Of a stretch of 11,364 bases of DNA, positions 6,584 through 11,364 are shown piece by piece. The stretch covers positions 1 to 11,364 of the forward strand of contig SKZA01000089.1 in the NCBI GenBank assembly GCA_007127595.1, in the 5' to 3' direction. The position numbers were made by a program, and so were the translations under genes. The number at the start of each line of letters is the position of its first letter. Position 1 is the first letter of the stretch. The notes beneath the pieces are model-generated. The model was not told where the DNA came from. It saw only the letters and a list, made by a program, of their open reading frames with translations, and made no database searches. Source of the stretch: Kiritimatiellia bacterium. Its GTDB lineage: Bacteria; Verrucomicrobiota; Kiritimatiellia; SLAD01.

Positions 6584-7480
6584 ATGAGTTCAGCTATATC
6601 ACCCGGGGCGCGTTTTCGCGCCGCCATACAAGACGAGACGCCGTTGCAAGTGCCCGGCGTCATTCACGCCTATGCGGCGATCCTGGCTGAGCGGACGGGC
6701 TTCCGCGCGCTGTATGTATCCGGGGCGGGCGTGGCCAACGCATCGCATGGCCTGCCCGATCTTGGCATGACCAACCTCAACGATGTGGCGGAGGACGTGC
6801 GACGGATCACATCGGTGACGGATCTGCCGGTGCTGGTGGATATCGATACGGGTTGGGGTTCGGCCTTGAACATTGCGCGCACGATCCGCGAACTGGAACG
6901 CGCGGGAGCGGCGGCGGTACATATTGAAGATCAAGTGCTTGCGAAACGGTGTGGACACCGCCCGAACAAGGCGATTGTGGACACGGCGGAGATGGTGGAC
7001 CGGATCAAAGCCGCGGTGGACGCCCGGCGCGACAACGATTTTGTGATCATGGCGCGGACGGACGCGTTCCCCCGTGAGGGATTGGACGCCGCACTGGAAC
7101 GCGCACGGGCCTATCACGCGGCGGGCGCCGACATGTTGTTTCCGGAAGCCTTGACGCAGCTCGAAGAATATCGGGCGTTTGTGGACGGGGTCGGGATTCC
7201 GGTCCTGGCCAACATCACGGAATTCGGGAAGACGCCGTTGTTTTCGAAGGACGAACTGAAGTCGGCCGGTGTGGCGATCGCACTGTATCCGTTGTCGGCG
7301 TTTCGCGCCATGAATGCGGCGGCGTTGAAGGTGTATACGACGTTGCGCGAGACGGGCACGCAAAAAGACGTGACGGACCTCATGCAGACGCGCGACGAAC
7401 TGTACGACTATCTGGGGTATCACACATACGAAACCAAGCTCGACGAGCTATTCAAGAAGGAGGAGAAGGATCATGGCTGA
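6584..7480 (+). CDS. prpB: 2-methylisocitrate lyase
   Basis: 298 aa, the usual length. It cleaves 2-methylisocitrate to pyruvate and succinate, the last step of the methylcitrate cycle. It belongs to the isocitrate lyase/PEP mutase superfamily. The catalytic loop KRCGHRPNKAI is at 121-131 with the active-site Cys123, the same number as in the E. coli enzyme. Mg2+-binding acidic residues are seen in LVDIDTGWG (Asp86, Asp88), and the substrate loop in SGAGVANASHGLPDLG (46-61). FVIMARTDA (153-161), ADMLFPEA (182-189) and ALYPLSAFRAMN (233-244) match E. coli PrpB as I recall it. I chose ATG 6584 because AGGAAA (6568-6573) precedes it and homology begins there. The frame stays open back to an ATG at 6497, but that one is inside a palindrome repeat. 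The stop overlaps the prpC start by 8 nt. Confidence 0.95.
   Translation: MSSAISPGARFRAAIQDETPLQVPGVIHAYAAILAERTGFRALYVSGAGVANASHGLPDLGMTNLNDVAEDVRRITSVTDLPVLVDIDTGWGSALNIARTIRELERAGAAAVHIEDQVLAKRCGHRPNKAIVDTAEMVDRIKAAVDARRDNDFVIMARTDAFPREGLDAALERARAYHAAGADMLFPEALTQLEEYRAFVDGVGIPVLANITEFGKTPLFSKDELKSAGVAIALYPLSAFRAMNAAALKVYTTLRETGTQKDVTDLMQTRDELYDYLGYHTYETKLDELFKKEEKDHG
7457..7463 (+). promoter_or_regulatory. Strong ribosome binding site of prpC inside prpB
   Basis: AAGGAGG at 7457-7463 lies 9 nt before the prpC ATG (7473), within the last codons of prpB. Together with the 8-nt overlap of prpB and prpC this points to translational coupling and a shared transcript. Confidence 0.7.
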
Positions 7481-8597
7481 TGCAAAGAAAGCAGGCGGAT
7501 TGGCCGGCGTAGTGGCCGGAAAGACATCGGTATGCACCGTGGGCAAGGAAGGCGTCGGCCTGACGTATCGCGGATATGATATCGAGGAGTTGGCCGCGCA
7601 TTCAACGTTCGAGGAGGTCGCCTACCTGTTGCTGCGGGGGGAATTGCCGAGCAAGGGCGAGCTGAAAGATTACAAGGCGCGCCTGAAAAGCATGCAGGAA
7701 TTGCCCGCCGAATTGCGCCAGACCTTGGAATTGATTCCGGGCGGGACGCATCAGATGGACGTGCTGCGTACGGGCTGCTCGATGCTGGGCACGCTCGAAC
7801 CGGAAGGCGAAGGCCGCAGCCAACTGGATATTGCAGACCGCCTGATTGCATCGTTCGGGTCCATGCTGGCGTACTGGTATCATTTCCATGCGCACGGGAA
7901 ACGCATCGACACCGCAGCAGATGAAGACACTGTGGCCGGCCATTTTCTGCGTTTGCTGCATGGCAAGGAGCCGGACGAAAAGCAGCGGCGCGTACTCGAC
8001 GTCTCGCTGATTCTTTACGCGGAACACGAGTTCAACGCGTCCACGTTTACGGGACGCGTTATCATCTCCACGATGCCCGATTTCTATTCCGCCATTACGG
8101 GCGCAATCGGCGCGTTGCGCGGCCCATTGCACGGCGGGGCGAACGAGGCGGCGATGGAGTTGATCGAAAAGTTCTCCAATCCGGAAGATGCGGAGAAAGG
8201 GATCATGGACATGCTGGCCAAAAAAGCCAAGATCATGGGCTTCGGTCATCGTGTGTATCGGGACCGCGATCCACGCTCGGACGTCATTCAGAAGTGGGCC
8301 AAGGAACTGGCCGAGGATCACGGCGACAAGAAGCTCTACCCGGTCGCCTTGCGAATTGATCAGGTGATGCGACGCGAGAAGAATCTGTTTACGAATCTGG
8401 ACTTCTACAGCGCCATCGCCTATCACTTCTGCGGCATCCCGACGCCGATGTTCACCCCGCTGTTCGTCATTTCGCGCACGTCCGGCTGGGCGGCGCACAT
8501 TTTCGAGCAACGCGCGGACAACCGGTTGATTCGCCCCACGGCGGATTATGTCGGACCGGAAACGCGGCCGTATGTGCCGATTGATAAGAGGGGATAG
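7473..8597 (+). CDS. prpC: 2-methylcitrate synthase (citrate synthase family)
   Basis: 374 aa. It condenses propionyl-CoA with oxaloacetate to 2-methylcitrate. The citrate-synthase catalytic triad is present: His220 (GPLHGGANE), His259 (GFGHRVY) and Asp310 (NLDFYSA). EHEFNAST (184-191), FTPLFVISR (327-335), GWAAHIFEQR (338-347) and RPTADYVGPE (354-363) are the usual blocks. The order and wording, including the N-terminal AGKTSVCTVGKEG (15-27) and C-terminal DKRG, follow E. coli PrpC more closely than the longer GltA citrate synthase. Short citrate synthases of this type often accept acetyl-CoA as well, so bifunctional use is possible. It overlaps prpB by 8 nt. Its stop is only 10 bp from the convergent vapC stop. 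Confidence 0.93.
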   Translation: MADAKKAGGLAGVVAGKTSVCTVGKEGVGLTYRGYDIEELAAHSTFEEVAYLLLRGELPSKGELKDYKARLKSMQELPAELRQTLELIPGGTHQMDVLRTGCSMLGTLEPEGEGRSQLDIADRLIASFGSMLAYWYHFHAHGKRIDTAADEDTVAGHFLRLLHGKEPDEKQRRVLDVSLILYAEHEFNASTFTGRVIISTMPDFYSAITGAIGALRGPLHGGANEAAMELIEKFSNPEDAEKGIMDMLAKKAKIMGFGHRVYRDRDPRSDVIQKWAKELAEDHGDKKLYPVALRIDQVMRREKNLFTNLDFYSAIAYHFCGIPTPMFTPLFVISRTSGWAAHIFEQRADNRLIRPTADYVGPETRPYVPIDKRG

Positions 8598-8626
8598 GGT
8601 TCAGTATTCAGCGTTCGATGTTCACC
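8597..8626. repeat. GGGTTCAG/TTCGATGTTCA repeat copy between prpC and vapC
   Basis: GGGTTCAG starts on the last base of the prpC stop codon and is followed by TATTCAGCGTTCGATGTTCACC. It is the same sequence family as in the 4861-4976 gap (GGGTTCAG, then AACATCGAACA/TGTTCGATGTT). The copy extends into the coding end of vapC: the last codons, for Asn-Ile-Glu-Arg and the stop, lie within it. Confidence 0.6.
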
Positions 8627-9033
8627 CCATCGACCGTGAAGCCCATCGCTTTCGCAGCGGTGCCGAGTTGTCTATCATGGGTCAGAAAACAATCAAGAGT
8701 CATGTGGTTACGCAAATGAATAGCCGTCGCCAAATGGATGGCGTCCAGCGTACCGATTACGGTCGGGAACGCGTCTCCCGCGCGTTCGAGGATCGTGTCT
8801 GTCACATGAACCGTCAGGATGTGTTGCCGCAGCAGATTGACTTGGTCGTGCGCCGAGGCCACCAGCACATCGTCGAGCGCGCCTTCCAACCGAGCGCGGT
8901 CTATCGTACGCCGAGTCTCAATCTCCCACAAAGCCGACGCGGAGGCTTGCGACCAACGGCCCCATTCCGGAAGCGCGTGGGGATCCCGGAACAGCACGCG
9001 CAAGATCACGGATGTGTCCAGGTAGACGTTCAT
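8608..9033 (-). CDS. vapC: VapC-family PIN-domain ribonuclease toxin
   Basis: 141 aa. The PIN-domain acidic residues are visible: Asp6 in the N-terminal MNVYLDTSVILR, Glu37 in SALWEIETRR, Asp97 in GTLDAIHLATA and Asp120 in LTHDRQLGTAA. These form the Mg2+-dependent RNase site; VapC toxins cleave tRNA or rRNA and stop translation until bound by the antitoxin. Length and motif spacing are normal, so the toxin looks intact. The start ATG overlaps the vapB stop by 4 nt (ATGA). The C-terminal VNIER and stop fall within a dispersed repeat (8597-8626). The pair sits antisense between prpC and prpD. Target RNA cannot be inferred. Confidence 0.88.
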   Translation of the reverse strand: MNVYLDTSVILRVLFRDPHALPEWGRWSQASASALWEIETRRTIDRARLEGALDDVLVASAHDQVNLLRQHILTVHVTDTILERAGDAFPTVIGTLDAIHLATAIHLRNHMTLDCFLTHDRQLGTAAKAMGFTVDGVNIER

Positions 9034-9281
9034 CGTCTTCCGCGGTCCTGCGCAAGGACGGCATCCACAGGGAACGGTTTGATGGGCTTCACGCCCTTGA
9101 GAGCGGATATAGCACCGGCCGACACGCTCCCTCGCCGAATAATCAACGGAGCCGACTGTTCAGGAACCAATCGCGCCACCGGACGACGATGGGATACCAC
9201 CACCCATTCCTCACCCTGCTCAACACGGTGGAGGTATTCGCTCAATTTCTCCTTCAACGTAGCGACATTCACCGTTTTCAT
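9030..9281 (-). CDS. vapB: Phd/YefM-type antitoxin (VapB)
   Basis: 83 aa. The N-terminal MKTVNVATLKEKLSEYLHRV followed by QGEEWVVVSHRRPVARLVP is the classic Phd/YefM fold: a beta strand, helix, then the 'V..RG.P.A.L' type hairpin that dimerises and binds DNA. The C-terminal half (about 50-83) is basic and proline-containing, and would wrap the toxin. Its stop overlaps vapC by 4 nt, as expected for a co-translated pair. There is no Shine-Dalgarno sequence before ATG 9281. A promoter -10 box ends 6 nt upstream of the start codon, so the mRNA may be leaderless. Antitoxin-toxin complexes of this family usually repress their own promoter, probably through the direct repeats at 9290-9309. Confidence 0.87.
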   Translation of the reverse strand: MKTVNVATLKEKLSEYLHRVEQGEEWVVVSHRRPVARLVPEQSAPLIIRRGSVSAGAISALKGVKPIKPFPVDAVLAQDRGRR

Positions 9282-9290
9282 GGCTATACT
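9262..9290 (+). promoter_or_regulatory. Weak candidate promoter for prpD
   Basis: GCGACA (9262-9267, 4 of 6 with TTGACA), a 17-bp spacer and TATACT (9285-9290, 5 of 6 with TATAAT) point toward prpD. The -35 would lie inside the vapB coding region. The -10 is back to back with the vapB -10 within the near-palindrome CTATACTATAG (9284-9294). Confidence 0.35.
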
Positions 9291-9316
9291 ATAGTCACAT
9301 TATAGTCACTAATCAA
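9288..9316 (-). promoter_or_regulatory. vapBC promoter, apparently giving a leaderless transcript
   Basis: Reading the minus strand, TTGATT (9316-9311) is followed by a 17-bp spacer and TATAGT (9293-9288). The start codon ATG begins exactly 7 nt after the end of the -10, where transcription would begin. A perfect TATAAT (9304-9299) lies within the spacer but has no -35 at the right distance. Confidence 0.5.
9290..9309. repeat. Direct repeat TATAGTCAC x2, possible VapBC operator
   Basis: TATAGTCAC occurs at 9290-9298 and 9301-9309, 11 bp apart (about one helical turn). The copies overlap the vapB -10 region and lie between vapB and the divergent prpD. Tandem same-face sites are suitable for cooperative binding of the antitoxin complex, which could then also affect prpD. 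Confidence 0.5.
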
Positions 9317-9331
9317 CAGAAAGGGTTAACC

Positions 9332-10774
9332 ATGGGTTCTCATATTTCCAATGTTCGGCCGAATCCCGATGCGGAACTGGTCCGGATCGCAGACTACGTG
9401 CTTGATTACGTCATCGATAGTGACGAAGCCTACCAAACCGCGCGCTACTGCCTGATGGACACGCTGGGCTGCGGGTTACTGGCCTTGAAATATCCGGAAT
9501 GCACGAAGCTGATGGGACCGACGGTTCCCGGCGCCACACTGGAAGGCGGCGCGCGCGTGCCCGGCACGGAATGGGAACTCGAACCGGTGCAGGCGGCGTT
9601 CAATATCGGCTGCATGATTCGCTGGCTGGACTTCAACGACACGTGGCTTGCCGCTGAATGGGGCCATCCCTCCGATAACCTGGGCGGTATTCTTGCGGTG
9701 GCGGACTATCTGAGCCGGCAGCGCGAACAAAAGGGCAAGGCGCCGCTGACCGTGAACGATGTCCTTACGGCGATGATTAAGGCGCATGAGATTCAAGGGG
9801 TCTACGCCTTGGAGAACAGTTTCAACCGGCTCGGCATCGACCACGTCATCCTCGTACGACTGGCGTCGACCGCCGTCGTCACTGCCCTTCTGGGCGGCAA
9901 TCGCGAGCAGGTCATTAACGCCGTGTCCAACGCTTGGCTGGACGGCGGCGCGCTGCGCACATATCGGCACGCGCCCAATACCGGCTCGCGCAAATCGTGG
10001 GCGGCGGGCGATGCGACCAGCCGCGCGGTCCGTCATGCGCTGTTTGCTCTTAAGAACGAAATGGGATACCCGTCCGCGCTCACGGCCGAGCGTTGGGGCT
10101 TCTATGATGTCGTGCGCCAAGGCAAACCGTTCGTCATCAACCAGGATTTCGGCGCCTATGTAATGGAGAACGTGCTGTTCAAGATTTCCTTCCCTGCAGA
10201 GTTCCATGCGCAGACGGCCGTGGAGTGCGCCTTCAAACTGCATCCGCAGATCAAGGATCGCCTGGACGACATCAAGGAAGTGAAATTGACGACGCACGAG
10301 TCCGCGATCCGCATCATTGACAAGTCCGGGCCGCTCAACAACCCGGCCGACCGCGATCACTGCCTGCAGTACATGACCGCCATCGGCCTGATCTTCGGCG
10401 AACTCACGGCGGACCATTATGAAGACAAGGTCGCCAAGGACCCGCGCATTGACGCGCTGCGTGACAAGATGACTGTTGAAGAGGAACCGCGCTACACGAA
10501 GGAATACCTGGATGCGGACAAGCGCTCCATTGCCAATGCCGTACAGGTAATCTTCAACGACGGGTCGAGCACGGACAAAGTGGAAGTCGAATATCCGGTC
10601 GGCCATCGGCGCCGCCGCGAGGAAGGGATTCCCTTGCTGGTGGATAAGTTCCGCGCAAACCTGTTGACGCGCTTTTCCGAGCATCAGTCGGATGAGATCA
10701 TGGCCCTCTGCATGGATCACGGGCGACTGGCCGAGACCACCGTACCCGCGTTCATGGAAGCCTTCCGGCCCTGA
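9332..10774 (+). CDS. prpD: 2-methylcitrate dehydratase
   Basis: 480 aa, matching the usual PrpD length of about 480. It removes water from 2-methylcitrate to give 2-methyl-cis-aconitate; an aconitase, not seen here, must then rehydrate it to 2-methylisocitrate for PrpB. MmgE/PrpD-family blocks are strongly conserved: YCLMDTLGCGLLAL (39-52), FNDTWLAAEWGHPSDN (101-116), KAHEIQG (150-156), YRHAPNTG.RKSWAAGD (211-227), MGYPSAL (244-250), VLFKISFPAEFHAQTA (281-296), GPLNNPADRDHC and a C-terminal VEYPVGHRRRREEGIPLLVDKF. The resemblance is to true PrpD rather than generic MmgE. The start is ATG 9332 with AAGGG at 9321-9325. It is separated from prpC by the antisense vapBC pair, so it probably needs its own promoter or read-through. 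Confidence 0.95.
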   Translation: MGSHISNVRPNPDAELVRIADYVLDYVIDSDEAYQTARYCLMDTLGCGLLALKYPECTKLMGPTVPGATLEGGARVPGTEWELEPVQAAFNIGCMIRWLDFNDTWLAAEWGHPSDNLGGILAVADYLSRQREQKGKAPLTVNDVLTAMIKAHEIQGVYALENSFNRLGIDHVILVRLASTAVVTALLGGNREQVINAVSNAWLDGGALRTYRHAPNTGSRKSWAAGDATSRAVRHALFALKNEMGYPSALTAERWGFYDVVRQGKPFVINQDFGAYVMENVLFKISFPAEFHAQTAVECAFKLHPQIKDRLDDIKEVKLTTHESAIRIIDKSGPLNNPADRDHCLQYMTAIGLIFGELTADHYEDKVAKDPRIDALRDKMTVEEEPRYTKEYLDADKRSIANAVQVIFNDGSSTDKVEVEYPVGHRRRREEGIPLLVDKFRANLLTRFSEHQSDEIMALCMDHGRLAETTVPAFMEAFRP

Positions 10775-10794
10775 CGCACGGCGAGATGTCTCCT

Positions 10795-10874
10795 TGTAGG
10801 GGCCGCGCTTGCGCGGACCGCGGTATCGCAAGCCGTGTCGGTTTCGCTCGGTCTTCGCAAGCGAAGCCCCTACA
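10795..10874. repeat. Paired-hairpin element with 9-bp terminal inverted repeats, after prpD
   Basis: TGTAGGGGC (10795-10803) is inverted exactly as GCCCCTACA (10866-10874). Inside are two short perfect dyads, CCGCGC/GCGCGG (10803-10816) and CTTCGC/GCGAAG (10853-10866), each abutting one end. The layout mirrors the element at 3067-3139. There is no T tract, but the element could still act as a transcript 3' end or stability structure for prpD mRNA. The rest of the 186-bp gap 10775-10960 is featureless apart from the promoter-like box at its end. Confidence 0.65.
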
Positions 10875-10945
10875 CCCACACCCCATTGGCCTATCCACCC
10901 ACCAGACATCGAAAAGGGATTCAATCCATCCCGAATCCTGATCTG

Positions 10946-10954
10946 TGGTATAGT
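10946..10954 (+). promoter_or_regulatory. Extended -10 box just before the small exported protein
   Basis: TGGTATAGT (TG-n-TATAGT) ends 6 nt before ATG 10961. No good -35 is visible at 16-18 bp, which an extended -10 can tolerate. The predicted transcription start coincides with the start codon, the same geometry as at vapB. Confidence 0.35.
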
Positions 10955-10960
10955 GCGTCT

Positions 10961-11215
10961 ATGTCTTGTCGAAGTATTCAGCACGTGATGCGCTTATTGT
11001 TTTGTGTGGGTTTGGGGGTCCTGTTCGTGCGGGGTGCATGGGCCAAAGAGGAGGCCTTGCCCCCGTTTGTATTCCCGGCTGCACTGAACAAGGTGGACTT
11101 CACCCTTCCCGGCACCCGTCGCGTACAGCAGGCCGAATTGGAGAGGCGCTGGGAACAGGCAAAGGAAGATCCCGAAGACTCCGAAACTGAGATCATCTGG
11201 CATGAAAATGAATAG
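10961..11215 (+). CDS. Small predicted exported protein of unknown function
   Basis: 84 aa from ATG 10961, or 75 aa from ATG 10988. I do not recognise the family. MRLLFCVGLGVLFVRGAWA-KEEA is a good Sec signal peptide with an AxA-type cleavage site after AWA, leaving a mature peptide of about 56 residues. That peptide begins with a Pro/Phe-rich stretch (PPFVFPAALNKVDFTLPGTRR) and ends in a charged helix (QQAELERRWEQAKEDPEDSETE). No lipobox or transmembrane segment follows. No Shine-Dalgarno sequence precedes either start. The extended -10 ending 6 nt before 10961 suggests that start in a leaderless transcript, whereas 10988 gives the more typical short n-region. The frame stays open upstream to 10835, but that part runs through the hairpin repeat. 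Confidence 0.55.
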   Translation: MSCRSIQHVMRLLFCVGLGVLFVRGAWAKEEALPPFVFPAALNKVDFTLPGTRRVQQAELERRWEQAKEDPEDSETEIIWHENE

Positions 11216-11249
11216 AACTTCCTTTTCATGTCGCCCGAAATCATGCTAA

Positions 11250-11268
11250 CAGATTTCGAACGAATCTG
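11250..11268. promoter_or_regulatory. Imperfect palindrome before the last gene
   Basis: CAGATT (11250-11255) and AATCTG (11263-11268) are inverted, with CG/CG inside giving a longer stem with one bulged T. It lies 27 bp before the GTG start at 11295. It could be a weak operator or hairpin; there is no T tract to make it a terminator. Confidence 0.25.
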
Positions 11269-11294
11269 ACCGCTAAAGCCCATAGGAGTTCACC

Positions 11295-11364
11295 GTGAAC
11301 CAAGAAAATACCACTTCCGGCGTCCGCTCGAATCATTGGCTTGAGCGTTTAGGAATACCGCTTG
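11295..11364 (+). CDS. Start of an unidentified gene, cut by the window end
   Basis: A GTG at 11295 is preceded by AGGAG (11284-11288) with a 6-nt spacer and opens a frame that stays open to the end of the window (23 codons: MNQENTTSGVRSNHW, then LERLGIPL). The polar N-terminus ending in LERLGIPL resembles the cytoplasmic lead-in of some membrane transporters, but too little is visible to assign a family. Confidence 0.5.
   Translation, partial: MNQENTTSGVRSNHWLERLGIPL

Noticed and set aside
10835..10960. 42-codon upstream extension of the small exported protein
   Set aside because: It starts inside the hairpin repeat and would bury the signal peptide in the middle of the protein.
9476..10984. 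A 502-codon open frame on the minus strand across prpD
   Set aside because: It is antisense to a highly conserved prpD, shows no recognisable motifs, and is typical of shadow frames in GC-rich coding DNA.

Overview
The window is a bacterial chromosome segment of roughly 55-60% GC (estimated by eye). It carries a catabolic gene run on the + strand, flanked by unrelated minus-strand genes and by many short palindromic or repetitive intergenic sequences. The organism is probably an environmental Gram-negative bacterium. The intergenic 'clutter' (TTCCAATGATTGGAA palindromes, GGGTTCA tandem repeats, terminal-inverted-repeat hairpin pairs, CTCGACTTCGCT repeats) reminds me of PVC-group genomes such as Kiritimatiellota or Verrucomicrobiota. 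That is recollection, not a search result, and the phylum should be treated as unproven.

Layout. 1-861 (-) is the 5' part of an AmmeMemoRadiSam-type radical SAM protein. 862-1262 is a mosaic of repeats. 1263-2948 (-) is a multi-pass GT39-like membrane glycosyltransferase with a C-terminal TPR tail. 2949-3343 is a divergent intergenic region with a paired-hairpin repeat and a good sigma70-type promoter. Then follow on + : CoA-acylating (methyl)malonate-semialdehyde dehydrogenase (3344-4855), dihydropyrimidinase (4995-6380), 2-methylisocitrate lyase prpB (6584-7480), 2-methylcitrate synthase prpC (7473-8597) and 2-methylcitrate dehydratase prpD (9332-10774). A vapBC toxin-antitoxin pair lies on the opposite strand between prpC and prpD (8608-9281). 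After prpD come a second paired-hairpin repeat, a small predicted exported protein (10961-11215), and the first 23 codons of another gene (11295 to the window end).

How the genes fit together. Dihydropyrimidinase opens the ring of dihydrouracil or dihydrothymine. The later products of reductive pyrimidine breakdown are malonate semialdehyde (from uracil) and methylmalonate semialdehyde (from thymine, and also from valine). The dehydrogenase turns these into acetyl-CoA or propionyl-CoA. PrpC, PrpD and PrpB are the methylcitrate-cycle enzymes that turn propionyl-CoA plus oxaloacetate into pyruvate plus succinate. The gene set therefore reads as a thymine/valine-to-propionyl-CoA-to-pyruvate route. 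Propionyl-CoA is made directly, which would explain the lack of prpE here. Dihydropyrimidine dehydrogenase, beta-ureidopropionase, the transaminase and the aconitase step are not in the window.

The most notable non-coding signal is a set of four 15-bp palindromes, centred 31, 31 and 32 bp apart (about three helical turns), just upstream of prpB and bounded by a 9-bp inverted repeat. The second is the 50-bp vapB/prpD intergenic region, where direct repeats and back-to-back -10 elements suggest a shared control region and a leaderless vapB.
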